Assembly: GCA_002470515.1 (NCBI GenBank)
Contig: DKML01000020.1
Location: forward strand, 1-64,000
DNA from: Proteobacteria bacterium UBA7415
Lineage (GTDB): Bacteria > Pseudomonadota > Gammaproteobacteria > Arenicellales > Arenicellaceae
Direction of reading: 5' to 3'
DNA: 64,000 bases
Shown piece after piece: positions 34,837 to 45,743 of this stretch. The notes beneath the pieces were generated by a model that searched no databases, was not told the origin of the DNA, and was given only the letters and a program-made list of their open reading frames with translations. Position 1 is the stretch's first letter. Each line of letters begins with the position of its first letter. Made by a program: the position numbers and the translations under genes.

Positions 34837-36549
34837 GTGCAATTAAGCGGCGCTGATATAGTTGTTAAAAGCCTAAAAGAAGAGGGCGTTGAATATGTGT
34901 TTGGTTACCCTGGTGGTGCGGCCTTACATATCTACGATGCGTTTCATCGACAGGACGACGTAAAACATATTTTGGTTCGCCATGAGCAAGGCGCAACGCA
35001 TGCTGCCGATGGTTATGCGCGTGCAACGGGTAAGCCTGGCTTGGTCATGGTGACTTCAGGGCCAGGCATTACCAATGCGATTACCGGGCTTGCCACTGCG
35101 TACATGGATAGCATTCCTCTTATCGTTCTGAGTGGTCAAGTGATGAAGCCATTGATTGGCTATGACGCTTTTCAAGAGATCGATGCGGTTGGCATTAGTC
35201 GCCCCTGCGTCAAGCATAATTTTTTGATCCAGAATGTCGAGGATATTGCCGAAACAATCAAGCGCGCTTTTCATATTGCTACTACAGGCCGGCCCGGTCC
35301 GGTGCTAATTGACATTCCAAAAGACATCACTGCGCAAGTAACAGAGTTTATTTACCCTGAGTCCGTAGAGATGCGTGCTTACCCACCTGTTAAGTTACCG
35401 CCCTTAAGCGAGATTGTTAGTGGTGTTGAGGCGATGTTAAACGCCAAAAAGCCTATTATCTATTCAGGTGGTGGTGTGGTTCTTGCTAACGCACAAGAAG
35501 AGCTACGCACCCTCGTAAGGTCGCTTGGGTTTCCGTGTACTAACACATTGATGGGACTCGGTGGTTATCCACACGACGATCCGCTGTTCATTGGCATGTT
35601 AGGTATGCATGGAACATACGAAGCAAATATGGCAATGCACGACGCAGATCTAATCGTCGCGTTAGGCGCTCGTTTTGACGATCGAATTACGGGGACGCTT
35701 GACGGTTTTGCACCTAATGCTAAGATTCTTCATGTTGATATTGACCCTTCGGTCATTGATAAGAATATTAAAGCAGACCTTCCCATTATTGGTGATGTTA
35801 AAGATGTTCTTAACGGTTTTAACGCTGAGCTAAAGCGTAGGCGTAAGGATATTAATCCTGAGCTTACGACAGAGTGGTGGGGGCAGATCAATGAATGGCG
35901 TAGCTACGACAGTTTGTGGTACGACGAGAGCGATACGATCATTAAGCCCCAATATGTGGTACAAAAACTACATGAGGTGACAGGAGGGCAAGCCTATGTC
36001 ACATCCGACGTTGGTCAGCATCAAATGTTTGCTGCACAGTTCTATGGGTTCTCGGACACTCATCGCTGGATCAATTCTGGCGGATTAGGAACTATGGGCT
36101 TCGGCTTACCTGCAGCAATGGGCGTTAAGTTTGCCCACCCAGATGCTGATGTCGCATGTGTTACAGGTGAGGGCAGCATACAGATGTGCATACAAGAACT
36201 GGGGACTTGTAAGCAATACGATTTGCCCGTTAAGGTGATTAATCTTAATAACCGTTATTTGGGTATGGTTCGTCAGTGGCAAGAGTTTAGTTATGAAAAA
36301 CGCTATTCAAATTCCTATATGGATTCGCTACCCGATTTTGTTAAATTGGCTGAATCCTATGGTCATGTTGGCATGCTTATTGAAAAGCCGGGCGATGTTG
36401 AAGGCGCTTTAAGAGAAGCTTTCGCGCTTAAAGATCGCTTGGTGTTCATGGATTTCATTACAGATCGAGAGGAGAACGTTTATCCAATGATTGAGGCCGG
36501 TAAGGGCCATCATGAGATGCGTCTTCGTCCTGGTTCAAAGGCGCAATAA
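34837..36549 (+). CDS. ilvI: Acetolactate synthase large (catalytic) subunit
   Basis: A 570-residue ThDP enzyme that condenses pyruvate to acetolactate, or with 2-oxobutyrate, at the start of valine, leucine and isoleucine synthesis. FGYPGGAALHIYDAF and the ThDP-activating Glu50 in RHEQGATHAADGYAR are at the N-terminus. The ThDP/Mg motif GEGSIQMCIQELGTCKQYDLPVKVINLNN lies at about residues 444-472, with GEGS in place of the textbook GDGS. Translation starts at a GTG preceded by CTGGAGAA. The regulatory subunit follows after 28 bases. A structured leader upstream suggests attenuation. Confidence 0.95.
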   Translation: MQLSGADIVVKSLKEEGVEYVFGYPGGAALHIYDAFHRQDDVKHILVRHEQGATHAADGYARATGKPGLVMVTSGPGITNAITGLATAYMDSIPLIVLSGQVMKPLIGYDAFQEIDAVGISRPCVKHNFLIQNVEDIAETIKRAFHIATTGRPGPVLIDIPKDITAQVTEFIYPESVEMRAYPPVKLPPLSEIVSGVEAMLNAKKPIIYSGGGVVLANAQEELRTLVRSLGFPCTNTLMGLGGYPHDDPLFIGMLGMHGTYEANMAMHDADLIVALGARFDDRITGTLDGFAPNAKILHVDIDPSVIDKNIKADLPIIGDVKDVLNGFNAELKRRRKDINPELTTEWWGQINEWRSYDSLWYDESDTIIKPQYVVQKLHEVTGGQAYVTSDVGQHQMFAAQFYGFSDTHRWINSGGLGTMGFGLPAAMGVKFAHPDADVACVTGEGSIQMCIQELGTCKQYDLPVKVINLNNRYLGMVRQWQEFSYEKRYSNSYMDSLPDFVKLAESYGHVGMLIEKPGDVEGALREAFALKDRLVFMDFITDREENVYPMIEAGKGHHEMRLRPGSKAQ

Positions 36550-36577
36550 GGAACAATATGAAGAATAGGAGCAAATT

Positions 36578-37078
36578 ATGCGTCATATAATTTCAGTGCT
36601 GTTAGAGAATGAATCCGGAGCCTTATCTCGCGTTTCTGGCTTGTTCTCTGCTCGTGGTTACAATATTGAGTCACTCACAGTTGCGCCCACTAATGATCCC
36701 ACACTGTCGCGAATGACCATTGTGACAATTGGAGATGATCGCAAAGTTGATCAAATCGAAAAGCACTTAGGCAAGTTAGTAGATGTGGCTGCGCTGCAAG
36801 ATATTACAGTGAGTGATCACTTAGAACGCGAGATTGTTTTAGTTAAGGTGCAAGTGCCTGATGATCAGACGGTCGCGTTCGAGCGTGTAGTAGGGGCGTT
36901 TAATGCTACTGCGATGCATGTTGCTGATGATCAATATATCGTCGAAATGAGCGGAAGTTCAGAAAAGGTAGACGAGTTGATTAACAGCTTCAAGATTACT
37001 AAAGTGATCGAAGTCGTACGGTCAGGCGTGATTGGGCTTGCGTCTGATGCCCGCGTGCTCAGCGTGCCATCGCTTTAG
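36578..37078 (+). CDS. ilvN: Acetolactate synthase small (regulatory) subunit
   Basis: A 166-residue subunit with the N-terminal ACT domain RHIISVLLENESGALSRVSGLFSARGYNIESLTVAPTNDPTLSRMTIV, which binds valine for feedback control, and the ALS_ss_C domain after about residue 80 (EREIVLVKVQ). It also raises activity of the large subunit. ilvC, often next in related genomes, is not here. A short hairpin (CTAAGCC/GGCTTAG, about 37091-37113) follows. Confidence 0.95.
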   Translation: MRHIISVLLENESGALSRVSGLFSARGYNIESLTVAPTNDPTLSRMTIVTIGDDRKVDQIEKHLGKLVDVAALQDITVSDHLEREIVLVKVQVPDDQTVAFERVVGAFNATAMHVADDQYIVEMSGSSEKVDELINSFKITKVIEVVRSGVIGLASDARVLSVPSL

Positions 37079-37189
37079 ACTGATGTTGCCAGCCTAAGCC
37101 AATTTGACCGGCTTAGACTAATGTTGCTAGTGAAGATTAAAGTTATAGTATCGCCACTCTCGAAAAATAAAAATTAGACGGACTAAACT

Positions 37190-37834
37190 ATGAAAATTAT
37201 TGATAAACATCCGCGCTTAGCCCGAGAAGGCTGGTTCTATGTTGCGCTTACGCTGTTCGCGGCCGTATTAACGTCAAGCGTATTTGTTTGGTGGATCGCT
37301 GCTCTTTTCTGGGTAATAGCAATTTTTGTATTGCAGTTTTTTCGAGACCCTTATCGTCCAATACCACAAGACGCCGGGGTGATTGTGTCTCCTGCGGATG
37401 GAAAAGTTATTTTCACTGGATTGGTAAAAGACCCTTATTTAGACAGAGAAGCGTTCAAAATCAGCGTGTTCATGAATGTGTTTTCGGTTCATTCTAATCG
37501 TGCGCCTGACGCCGCAACTGTTAAGGATATTTGGTACTCTAAAGGTGCTTTTGTTAATGCGGCGCTGGATAAAGCATCCATGGAGAACGAACGTAACGCA
37601 GTCCATTTTGTGACACAAGGCGGGTACGATGTTGTATCAGTGCAAGTTGCCGGCTTAATTGCGCGCCGAATCCTTTGCTATGTCGACAAGGGCCAAAGTT
37701 TAGATCGTGGCGAACGCTATGGCTTTATTCGATTTGGTTCTCGAGTTGACCTGTTCTTACCCGCTGATTTTGATATAGGTGTAAAACTAGGTGACAACGT
37801 AAGCTCTGGCTCTTCTGTTCTAGGGCGGTTCTAG
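37190..37834 (+). CDS. psd: Phosphatidylserine decarboxylase, short PSD-A type
   Basis: A 214-residue proenzyme that makes phosphatidylethanolamine. The N-terminal part has two hydrophobic segments (about 16-31 and 33-50). FRDPYRPIPQDAGVIVSPADGKV is the family start, and VFMNVFSVHSNRAP follows. The self-cleavage site of this subfamily is Gly183-Ser184 in FIRFGSRVDLFLP; Ser184 should become the pyruvoyl group. The short form with pssA directly downstream is the arrangement typical of alphaproteobacteria; many gammaproteobacteria have a longer Psd at another locus. It supplies the second step after PssA. Confidence 0.93.
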   Translation: MKIIDKHPRLAREGWFYVALTLFAAVLTSSVFVWWIAALFWVIAIFVLQFFRDPYRPIPQDAGVIVSPADGKVIFTGLVKDPYLDREAFKISVFMNVFSVHSNRAPDAATVKDIWYSKGAFVNAALDKASMENERNAVHFVTQGGYDVVSVQVAGLIARRILCYVDKGQSLDRGERYGFIRFGSRVDLFLPADFDIGVKLGDNVSSGSSVLGRF

Positions 37835-38026
37835 TTAAGGGCGTTTTGGCTGAGTACAGTTTACTGCAAAGCATGTTGAGTACCTAACCTCGAAACGAGT
37901 TGGGATCGTTAAGAGTAAAATGTCTCGTTTTAGGCATGTTTGGTCGGCTTCGCACGAATTGTTTTAATCCATGAGATGTCGTTAACCAAAGGGTGAAACT
38001 ATCAACAAGGTTGTTATACTTAATTT

Positions 38027-38836
38027 ATGAGTAAGGATACTAAGATTCGATCAATTAGATCAGATGACCCAGTTGGGCATCAAAACGACTCGGATGCAGT
38101 ATCGGTTCAGGGGCGTGCGAAGGGCATATATGTCTTGCCTAATCTGTTTACAACTGCGGGATTGTTCGCTGGTTTTTACGCGATCATGCAGGCACGAGTA
38201 GGACATTATGAAGCGGCTTGTTTGGCGATTTTTGTTGCGATGGTAATGGACATCATAGACGGTCGGCTCGCCAGGCTAACTAATACGCAGACAGAATTTG
38301 GTTCCCAATACGACAGCTTGTCTGACATGGTGTCGTTTGGCGTTGCACCTGCGCTATTGCTATTTGACTTTGTTTTGCACGATCTTGGTCGAGTTGGAAG
38401 TCTCATCGCGTTCGTTTATATTGCATGCGCGGCGCTTAGGTTAGCGAGATTCAATTCAGCAAAAATTAGCGACAAACGGTTTTTTATGGGAGTTCCCAGT
38501 CCCGGCGCTGCGGCTATGGTTGCAACTGTAATTTGGGTAATGGTTGATTACGGCATTAGCCCTCATTATTTTAGTTATGCGTTAGGCTTATTGATGTTGC
38601 TAATGGCCCTTGCCATGGTCAGCAATATTAAGTATCGCTCGTTTAAAGATGTAGAAGTGCGCGAACAAGTGCCTTTTATAGGCCTTATTATTTTAGTTAT
38701 TGTTATAGCGATAATATATTTGGATCCTCCCTTAGCTTTTTTGTTGATTGGGGGTAGTTACATTTTTGGTGGTGCTGCCGTATACGGATATAAGAAGATC
38801 ACCAAGTTTCGACGTCGCGACTCAGCGGAGAGCTAA
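38027..38836 (+). CDS. pssA: CDP-diacylglycerol-serine O-phosphatidyltransferase
   Basis: A 269-residue integral membrane enzyme that makes phosphatidylserine from CDP-diacylglycerol. The CDP-alcohol phosphotransferase signature is intact in DIIDGRLARLTNTQTEFGSQYDSLSD (about residues 73-98). It has multiple membrane helices and a basic, charged N-terminus (about 30 residues) before YVLPNLFTTAGLFAGF. It lies 192 bases after psd, its pathway partner, and its stop overlaps the dapA start by one base. Confidence 0.95.
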   Translation: MSKDTKIRSIRSDDPVGHQNDSDAVSVQGRAKGIYVLPNLFTTAGLFAGFYAIMQARVGHYEAACLAIFVAMVMDIIDGRLARLTNTQTEFGSQYDSLSDMVSFGVAPALLLFDFVLHDLGRVGSLIAFVYIACAALRLARFNSAKISDKRFFMGVPSPGAAAMVATVIWVMVDYGISPHYFSYALGLLMLLMALAMVSNIKYRSFKDVEVREQVPFIGLIILVIVIAIIYLDPPLAFLLIGGSYIFGGAAVYGYKKITKFRRRDSAES

Positions 38837-39720
38837 TGTTGTTACATGGCAGTATTGTCGCCCTTGTTACTCCAATGCAGCACGATGGCGCGATTGATTA
38901 TTCGGCATTAGAGCGTCTAGTTGAATTTCATATTCAAGAAGGTACGCATGGCATAGTTGCTGTGGGGACCACAGGTGAATCTGCAACGCTTACAGTAAGC
39001 GAACACCTCAAGGTGATTGAAAAGGTTGTGCAGACGGCACATGGGAGAGTCCCCATTATTGCGGGTACTGGCGCCAATTCTACCAATGAGGCTATCGAGC
39101 TCTCACGCCGCGCAAAATCGGTAGGAGCTGATGCGGGGCTTTCTGTTGTTCCATATTATAACAAGCCTAATCAAACTGGGCTCCTAGCTCATTTTACGGC
39201 TATCGCGGATACAGTTGATTTACCGCTTGTTATGTACAACGTGCCTGGTCGAACAGTTGCAGACTTGCACAATGAAAGTGTGTTAAAACTTATGGAGCAC
39301 GCAAATATCATTGGTCTAAAAGACGCTACAGGAAATCTGCAACGCGGCCGCGAGTTGTTAGACGCGAGCCAAGGCCGTTTAACAGTTCTCTCGGGCGATG
39401 ACGGTACTGCACTTGATCTGATGAAGTTGGGTGCTAAGGGCGATATTTCGGTAACGGCTAATGTTGCGCCAAAGCTAATGAGTCAGATGTGTGGAGCCGC
39501 GCTGGAAGGCCAGTTCGAAGATGCTGAAGGGTTTGACGCTCAATTGCGTGATCTTCATAGGATGCTATTTGTCGACTCCAATCCCATTCCTGTTAAGTAC
39601 CTAGTGAGTAAGATGGGGTATACTCGCAATGTGTTAAGACTACCCCTGACGACTGTATCGACAAAGTTGGCCAAACAGCTGGATGAAGTTCTCGATGCCC
39701 TTGTTGATAAACCTGTGTAG
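38836..39720 (+). CDS. dapA: 4-hydroxy-tetrahydrodipicolinate synthase
   Basis: A 294-residue Schiff-base aldolase that condenses pyruvate with aspartate semialdehyde in diaminopimelate and lysine synthesis. GTTGESATLT (substrate site), VVPYYNKPNQTGLLAHF (with catalytic Tyr), YNVPGRT and the lysine in IIGLKDATGNL (about residue 161) are all present. Its ATG overlaps the pssA stop, which suggests coupling. A BamC-like gene follows, as in many gammaproteobacteria. Confidence 0.97.
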   Translation: MLLHGSIVALVTPMQHDGAIDYSALERLVEFHIQEGTHGIVAVGTTGESATLTVSEHLKVIEKVVQTAHGRVPIIAGTGANSTNEAIELSRRAKSVGADAGLSVVPYYNKPNQTGLLAHFTAIADTVDLPLVMYNVPGRTVADLHNESVLKLMEHANIIGLKDATGNLQRGRELLDASQGRLTVLSGDDGTALDLMKLGAKGDISVTANVAPKLMSQMCGAALEGQFEDAEGFDAQLRDLHRMLFVDSNPIPVKYLVSKMGYTRNVLRLPLTTVSTKLAKQLDEVLDALVDKPV

Positions 39721-39857
39721 CCACTGACTAATATTACTCACCAGAGCCAGCAGATTTGCTTGAAAGTGACTGATGACATCCATTGAAAATAGAGCGGTAT
39801 TTTTTAAATCAGTTAGGCAACTGACTTACTCTAGTGGTTTAAATTCTATAGCAACGT

Positions 39858-40730
39858 ATGGCATTTCAAAATTGGCCATTTCAGAGACTTTTTATTAAGA
39901 CAATAACTATACCAATAATTAAAAAAATGCAGAGCAATCGTTATTTGAAAAGTTTAGACACTGGTTTTAACCAGAGTGTTTCACAGACATCTACCAAATT
40001 GTCTAGTCGCGCCACATTACGGCTAGTCAGATCGTGTGTTGGTTTGCTTGTTTGCAGCGTGTTTTTAGCGGGCTGTGCAAGAGATAAGGCGATTGTTTCA
40101 GAGGACAATAGTATTGATTACCGTTCAGCGGTTTCCTTGCCACCCCTGATTAAGACATTACCTAGTACAACTTCGGTTGACAACGCTGCAGCGTCGACAT
40201 CTGTGGCTGTGAGTCAAGCAGAGGATCAATCTGCCCCCGGAGCTAGCGCTCAAGAAGAAGCCGATACGACGAGTCGATACGAGTCTGCAAATGTTGTTGC
40301 TGAACCTTTGGCTGCTGAGCTGGTTAGCGAGCCCGTGTCAGATCAAGATGAGGTACGCGCAAACTCCATAGCGGCCAGCATTATAAACACCCGCGACAAT
40401 ACTTCGCGGCTGCAAGTTGAAGCACCGCTGAATACGGCTTGGACTTTCGTGCTCGCTCAAGCCCGAGTGGCTGGAATGAGTATTTTCTCTAGGAACGTTG
40501 CTGATTCAAGAATGTTTATAGGCTGTGCGAATATCCCAAAAACAAGCACGTCTAAGAAATCTGGTCGATGGACTTTTTTCAACCGAGACAAAAAAGCCGA
40601 TGCGGCTCAGTATTGTTCATTGAAATTGCGTAAAGATGGTGCAAGAACACAAGTTTCGGTTTTAGATACCAACGGATCTGAAGTAGATTCTGAATACGCA
40701 GAACCGATTTTGGCTCGCCTAGGCGGTTAA
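39858..40730 (+). CDS. bamC: BamC-like outer membrane lipoprotein
   Basis: The lipobox FLAGC and the following unstructured DYRSAVSLPPLIKTLP match the BamC N-terminus, and the location after dapA is that of bamC (nlpB). A helix-grip-like domain (LNTAWTFVLAQARVAGMSIFSRNVADSRMFIGCA, then SLKLRKDGARTQVSVLD) is at the C-terminus. Only one such domain is seen, where E. coli BamC has two. The start is uncertain: from 39858 the lipobox Cys is residue 73, from an ATG at 39927 residue 50, and from a TTG at 39999 residue 26. The last is the normal distance for a lipoprotein. None has a clear ribosome-binding site. Confidence 0.75.
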   Translation: MAFQNWPFQRLFIKTITIPIIKKMQSNRYLKSLDTGFNQSVSQTSTKLSSRATLRLVRSCVGLLVCSVFLAGCARDKAIVSEDNSIDYRSAVSLPPLIKTLPSTTSVDNAAASTSVAVSQAEDQSAPGASAQEEADTTSRYESANVVAEPLAAELVSEPVSDQDEVRANSIAASIINTRDNTSRLQVEAPLNTAWTFVLAQARVAGMSIFSRNVADSRMFIGCANIPKTSTSKKSGRWTFFNRDKKADAAQYCSLKLRKDGARTQVSVLDTNGSEVDSEYAEPILARLGG

Positions 40731-40930
40731 CAAATCTTAGTAATGCTTAGTCCAATGCTCATAAAGTATTTAGTTGAGTCTAGGAAGAAAGCATCAAAGC
40801 TACTAGAAAGTAACAACAGGACTAAAATACAAACAGACTCCAAGCGCGGCGGTTCCTCAAAGGCTTGCAGTTAAATAGTAACGGTTTGGAACACTTGTTT
40901 TAAACCAATTTAGAGCAAAGAGACACACAG

Positions 40931-41641
40931 ATGCAAAGAGGAAAACAACTCTATAGTGGCAAAGCTAAAACAGTTTACGAAAGTGACCGTAACGATGCTT
41001 TGATCCTTCATTTTCGCGATGACACTTCGGCATTTGATGGCGAAAAGGTTGAGCAGTTGGCGCGCAAGGGCATTATTAATAATCAATTTAACGCCTATGT
41101 CATGAAGCATCTAGCTGATGCCGGAATCGAAACTCATTTTCTGGAGCTGTTGTCAGCCGACGAATCTTTAGTGAGACGTTTGGACATGATTCCTATTGAG
41201 TGTGTGGTACGTAATCGTGCAAGTGGTTCGATGACTAAACGTCTCGGCATCGAAGATGGCACTATTTTGGAACCACCGACATTCGAATTTTTTCTGAAGG
41301 ATGACGCGTTACATGACCCAATGGTCAATGAGTATCATATCGAGACATTTGGTTGGGCCGATGCGGATGATGTAGAGAGTATGAAAGCAATCACCTTTAG
41401 AGTGAATGACGTACTAAAGGAATTGTTCGCGTCAGGCGATATGTTACTAGTAGATTTTAAACTCGAGTTTGGCAAGCAAGACGGTAAGATTTTTCTTGGT
41501 GACGAGTTCTCTCCAGACGGTTGTCGAATCTGGGATTCCGTAACTAAAGAACGTATGGATAAAGACCGTTTTAGGCGAGGATTAGGCGGCGTGATCGAAG
41601 CCTATGAGGAAGTTGCTAAAAGGATTGGATTAGAGCTCTAG
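40931..41641 (+). CDS. purC: Phosphoribosylaminoimidazole-succinocarboxamide synthase
   Basis: A 236-residue SAICAR synthetase that joins aspartate to CAIR in purine synthesis. Typical motifs are [12 protein letters not shown] at the N-terminus, [22 protein letters not shown], and [31 protein letters not shown] weak AG-rich ribosome-binding site precedes the ATG. The place after dapA-bamC is conserved. A strong hairpin separates it from purL. Confidence 0.97.
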   Translation: MQRGKQLYSGKAKTVYESDRNDALILHFRDDTSAFDGEKVEQLARKGIINNQFNAYVMKHLADAGIETHFLELLSADESLVRRLDMIPIECVVRNRASGSMTKRLGIEDGTILEPPTFEFFLKDDALHDPMVNEYHIETFGWADADDVESMKAITFRVNDVLKELFASGDMLLVDFKLEFGKQDGKIFLGDEFSPDGCRIWDSVTKERMDKDRFRRGLGGVIEAYEEVAKRIGLEL

Positions 41642-41663
41642 TGAGCAATAAAAGCATGCAAAT

Positions 41664-41692
41664 CGAAAGCCACCATTTGGTGGCTTTCGTTA
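41664..41692 (+). terminator. Strong hairpin between purC and purL
   Basis: CGAAAGCCACC (41664-41674) and GGTGGCTTTCG (41679-41689) form a perfect 11-pair stem with a 4-base loop. The following TTATT is only a weak T-run, so it may act as terminator or as an mRNA-stabilising or regulatory stem-loop just ahead of purL. Confidence 0.65.
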
Positions 41693-41734
41693 TTGCATAC
41701 AGGTAAACAGCGATGGTTCATTATAGGGGTGAAT

Positions 41735-44700
41735 ATGTTGCGACTTAGAGGCAGTCAAGCACTGTCAGATTTTCGAATTAATAAAACTCTTGAGCGTTTA
41801 CGTCAGGAGTTTCCGAGTATTCAGAGTTTGGATTCTGAGTACCAGCATCTTATTGATGTGTCCACTCAAGACGGCCAGCTAGAAACCGCTGATCTGCAAA
41901 AGCTTGAGCGTTTACTCAGCTATGGGCCTGCTCGACCAGACGTTACCTACGCGGGGCTAAGAATCTTCGTGCTGCCACGACTAGGCACTATTTCTCCTTG
42001 GTCTACCAAAGCAACGGATATCGTCCATTTGTGCGGCCTTGACCAAGTGAGTCGGGTAGAGCGAGCCATTGCATTTTATGTGCAAGCGCCTGATTTACAG
42101 TCATTTGACCCGCAGCGGATAGCGGCCTACCTTCATGACCCAATGACTGAGTCGGTAGTGTTTGAGTTGGATGATGCCCAAGCCTTATTTAATAAGGCTG
42201 AGCCAGCACCGTTATCTGAAATCGCGCTCCTCGAAGATGGTGAATTGGCATTGAATGAGGCTAACTCCCGGTTGGGTTTGGCTTTATCTCCCGATGAAAT
42301 TGACTACTTATTAGAACAATACACGGCGCTGCAGAAAAACCCGACGGATGTTGAGCTGATGATGTTCGCGCAAGTTAACTCTGAGCACTGCCGGCATAAA
42401 ATTTTTAATGCAGATTGGTTATTAGACGGCGACGAACAAGAGCACTCTTTGTTTCGCATGATTCGTGAAACACACATGCAGAACGAGTACGGCACAATCG
42501 TAGCGTACTCAGACAACTCTGCGGTCTTGGCGGGTAGTAACGGAAAGCGCTTCTTTCCAGACGCTAAGACAAAAAGTTATGTTAGTGCCGAAGAACCCAT
42601 TCATATTCTGTGTAAGGTTGAAACACACAATCATCCTACGGCTATCTCGCCATTCGCTGGTGCCGCTACAGGTTCTGGCGGCGAGATCCGCGATGAAGGA
42701 GCAACAGGACGTGGTTCAAAACCTAAGGCCGGTTTAACGGGCTTTTCGGTGTCTAACTTGCGAATTCCAAATTTACCACGACCATGGGAAACAAAGGAAT
42801 ACAAACCTGCGCGCATTGCGTCACCTTTGCAGATTATGTTGGAAGGTCCCATAGGCGGAGCATCCTTCAATAATGAATTCGGTCGACCTAATATATGCGG
42901 CTATTTTCGTACTTTTGAGCAATCGATCGAAAATGAAGATGACGTTCGGGGGTACCACAAGCCTATAATGCTGGCTGGCGGTCTCGGTAATATTAGGGAA
43001 CCGCACGTATCTAAAGACAGAATTCCACCAGGTGCTTATATTGTTGTTCTTGGTGGCCCCGCTATGTTGATTGGTTTGGGTGGTGGTGCAGCATCAAGTG
43101 TTGCTTCAGGCGAGAGCACAGAAGATTTGGATTTTGCATCTGTGCAACGGGGTAACCCCGAGATGCAACGTCGTTGCCAAGAAGTGATTGATACCTGCTG
43201 GGCGCAACGCGATGACAATCCAATAATTTCTATTCATGATATTGGCGCGGGTGGTTTGTGCAATGCCGTGCCGGAATTGGTTGGTGACGCAGACCGAGGT
43301 GGCGTATTTGATTTGCGTGAGGTGCTTAATGACGAGCTCGGAATGACCCCAATGCAAATCTGGTGCAATGAAGCTCAAGAGCGATATTGCATGGCCGTAT
43401 CGCCTGAGCGCATTGAGGAATTTAAAGCGATCTGTGATCGCGAGCGCTGCTTATATTGCGTGGTCGGTGTAGCTACAGAGCAACAAGACTTAGTGCTCAA
43501 TGATTCTCATTTTTCTGATGGGGAAGGGCGGCAAGCAAAGCCTATTGATTTGCCCATGGAAACACTATTTGGCAAGCCACCTAAGATGGTTCGAGACGTC
43601 GTCAGTGTGCCACGCAGTACTAAGGAAATCGATTTTGCTGATATTAGCCTTGACGACGCGGTTAATCGTGTTCTGTCTCTGCCTACGGTCGGAGATAAGT
43701 CTTTTTTGATTACGATCGGCGATCGCAGTGTTACGGGCATGATTGCCCGCGAGCAAATGGTCGGGCCTTGGCAAGTACCTGTGGCTGATGTGGCTGTTAC
43801 AACGGCTGATTATTTTGGTCATCGTGGTGAAGCAATGTCACTTGGGGAGCGTACTCCTTTAGCGAGCCTAAATGGACCTGCTAGTGGACGTATGGCAATC
43901 GGTGAGGCGTTAACTAACCTGGCTGCGTCTAATGTCCGAGCAATGCGCGAGATTAAATTGTCAGCAAACTGGATGGCTGCATCTGGTCATTCAGGCGATG
44001 ACGCAGAGCTGTATCGCACGGTTAAAGCGGTTGGTATGGAGCTTTGTCCTGAGCTTGGAATCGCGATTCCCGTTGGCAAAGATTCCATGTCTATGAAAAC
44101 TGTGTGGAATGACGAAGGCGGCAAGCAGCGCAGTGTTACTGCGCCGGTGTCTTGTGTCATTACAGCGTTCGCACCGGTCGATGATGTTAGGAAAACCATC
44201 ACGCCGTATATCCGCAACACCAGCAATTCTTTACTATACTTTTTAGACCTAGCAAATGGCGAGCAACGTTTAGCGTGTTCGGCTTTGAGTCTAGTCTATT
44301 CGCAAGTTGGAACGCGTGTTCCTGATGTGGATGACAGCGCACGATTAAAGAGCGGGTTTTTGGCGATCCAAGAATTGGTCGATCAGGAGCTGCTAGAGGC
44401 GTACCACGACCGCTCTGATGGTGGTTTGTTAACATCACTGCTGGAAATGGCGTTTGCGAGTCGCATAGGCTTATCGGTCACTGTTCCTGACGGGCAGGAT
44501 CCTTTGAGTTATTTATTTAACGAAGAGCTTGGTGCGACCCTCTGTATTTCGAACACGAATATAGGGGCAGTGCGTACCGTACTCGCAAAACATGGACTGG
44601 AATCAGCTCTGACACAGATTGCTGAAATTAACGAGTCTGGTCAGGTAAGTATTGCGCAGTCAAGCGAGACATTGTTTAGTCATGCCCGGCAAGACCTCCA

Positions 44701-45631
44701 CCTAGTTTGGTCAGCCACTAGTCACGCGATGCAGTCACTTAGAGACAATCCTAAATGCGCAGATCAAGAATATGCTCGACTTATTGATACCTCCGATAAA
44801 GGTCTCTACAGTCAATTAGTGTTTGATTCTAAAGAAGACATATGCGAACCGTATATCGGTAAAACCAAACCCAAAATGGCGATATTGCGAGAGCAGGGCG
44901 TTAATGGGCACATGGAAATGGCCGCAGCTTTCGATCAAGCAGGCTTTCAGGCTGTTGATGTCACTATGACCGACCTAGTTGAGCAGCGGTTTGACCTAGC
45001 ACAAGTGCAGGGCCTAGTGGCTTGCGGTGGGTTCTCTTATGGAGACGTGTTAGGAGCAGGCGAGGGCTGGGCGAAATCAGTTTTGTTTAATACTGGCTTG
45101 TTTGACCAGTTTTCAGATTTCTTTGAGCGGAGTGATACTTTCGCTTTGGGAATCTGTAACGGTTGTCAAATGATGTCAAATTTGAAGCAGATTATTCCTG
45201 GAACAGATCACTGGCCACATTTTGTCCGTAACGAGTCGGAGCAATTTGAGGCACGTTATGTGCAAACCCGTATTCCTAAGACAAATTCGTTGTTTATGAC
45301 TGGGATGCAGGGCTCAGAGCTTCCAGTTGTATTGGCACATGGCGAAGGCCGTGCTGAGTACAGTAGTGGTGTTGTGTACCGAAACGACCAGAGCGTAGCT
45401 TTGGAGTACATCGATCATCAGGGTAAAGCAACCCAAAGTTATCCATACAATCCAAATGGCTCGGCCAATGCCGTGGCGGGATTGTGCAATGACGACGGTC
45501 GAGTGACGATTATGATGCCTCACCCAGAACGGATGTTTCGATCGGAGACAAGTTCTTGGGCGGCGGATGATTGGGGGCACTATAGCCCTTGGATGCGTAT
45601 TTTTAGAAATGCGCGTAAGTGGGTAGACTAG
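41735..45631 (+). CDS. purL: Phosphoribosylformylglycinamidine synthase, large single-chain type
   Basis: A protein of about 1298 residues that converts FGAR to FGAM with glutamine and ATP. The N-terminal PurS-like domain and linker end in [14 protein letters not shown]. The ATP-binding half has [35 protein letters not shown]. The C-terminal glutaminase domain carries the catalytic Cys in GICNGCQMM and a His-Glu pair in MPHPERMFR. Size matches the fused gammaproteobacterial form. The ATG at 41735 is chosen because AGGGGTGA lies upstream and [11 protein letters not shown] fits the family. Confidence 0.97.
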   Translation: MLRLRGSQALSDFRINKTLERLRQEFPSIQSLDSEYQHLIDVSTQDGQLETADLQKLERLLSYGPARPDVTYAGLRIFVLPRLGTISPWSTKATDIVHLCGLDQVSRVERAIAFYVQAPDLQSFDPQRIAAYLHDPMTESVVFELDDAQALFNKAEPAPLSEIALLEDGELALNEANSRLGLALSPDEIDYLLEQYTALQKNPTDVELMMFAQVNSEHCRHKIFNADWLLDGDEQEHSLFRMIRETHMQNEYGTIVAYSDNSAVLAGSNGKRFFPDAKTKSYVSAEEPIHILCKVETHNHPTAISPFAGAATGSGGEIRDEGATGRGSKPKAGLTGFSVSNLRIPNLPRPWETKEYKPARIASPLQIMLEGPIGGASFNNEFGRPNICGYFRTFEQSIENEDDVRGYHKPIMLAGGLGNIREPHVSKDRIPPGAYIVVLGGPAMLIGLGGGAASSVASGESTEDLDFASVQRGNPEMQRRCQEVIDTCWAQRDDNPIISIHDIGAGGLCNAVPELVGDADRGGVFDLREVLNDELGMTPMQIWCNEAQERYCMAVSPERIEEFKAICDRERCLYCVVGVATEQQDLVLNDSHFSDGEGRQAKPIDLPMETLFGKPPKMVRDVVSVPRSTKEIDFADISLDDAVNRVLSLPTVGDKSFLITIGDRSVTGMIAREQMVGPWQVPVADVAVTTADYFGHRGEAMSLGERTPLASLNGPASGRMAIGEALTNLAASNVRAMREIKLSANWMAASGHSGDDAELYRTVKAVGMELCPELGIAIPVGKDSMSMKTVWNDEGGKQRSVTAPVSCVITAFAPVDDVRKTITPYIRNTSNSLLYFLDLANGEQRLACSALSLVYSQVGTRVPDVDDSARLKSGFLAIQELVDQELLEAYHDRSDGGLLTSLLEMAFASRIGLSVTVPDGQDPLSYLFNEELGATLCISNTNIGAVRTVLAKHGLESALTQIAEINESGQVSIAQSSETLFSHARQDLHLVWSATSHAMQSLRDNPKCADQEYARLIDTSDKGLYSQLVFDSKEDICEPYIGKTKPKMAILREQGVNGHMEMAAAFDQAGFQAVDVTMTDLVEQRFDLAQVQGLVACGGFSYGDVLGAGEGWAKSVLFNTGLFDQFSDFFERSDTFALGICNGCQMMSNLKQIIPGTDHWPHFVRNESEQFEARYVQTRIPKTNSLFMTGMQGSELPVVLAHGEGRAEYSSGVVYRNDQSVALEYIDHQGKATQSYPYNPNGSANAVAGLCNDDGRVTIMMPHPERMFRSETSSWAADDWGHYSPWMRIFRNARKWVD

Positions 45632-45648
45632 TTATTTGTTAAATCTTT

Positions 45649-45712
45649 GCTGGCTAAGTAAATAGCCAGCGTAAGTTTGCCAACGGACGTGCCAGTGTTA
45701 ATCTGCACTGGC
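45649..45712. terminator. Two hairpins between convergent purL and hydrolase genes
   Basis: GCTGGCT/AGCCAGC (45649-45670) and GCCAGTG/CACTGGC (45691-45712) each form a 7-pair stem with an 8-base loop. Neither has a clear T-run. Their place between convergent genes suggests bidirectional transcript ends. Confidence 0.45.
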
Positions 45713-45743
45713 TGAATCGATACCTCGTCTGAAATTTTTGCTC

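Noticed and set aside
36168..36179. GEGS instead of GDGS in the acetolactate synthase ThDP motif as a defect
   Set aside because: Glu is a conservative change, I recall the same variant in Pseudomonas-type enzymes, and all other motifs are intact, so loss of function is unlikely.
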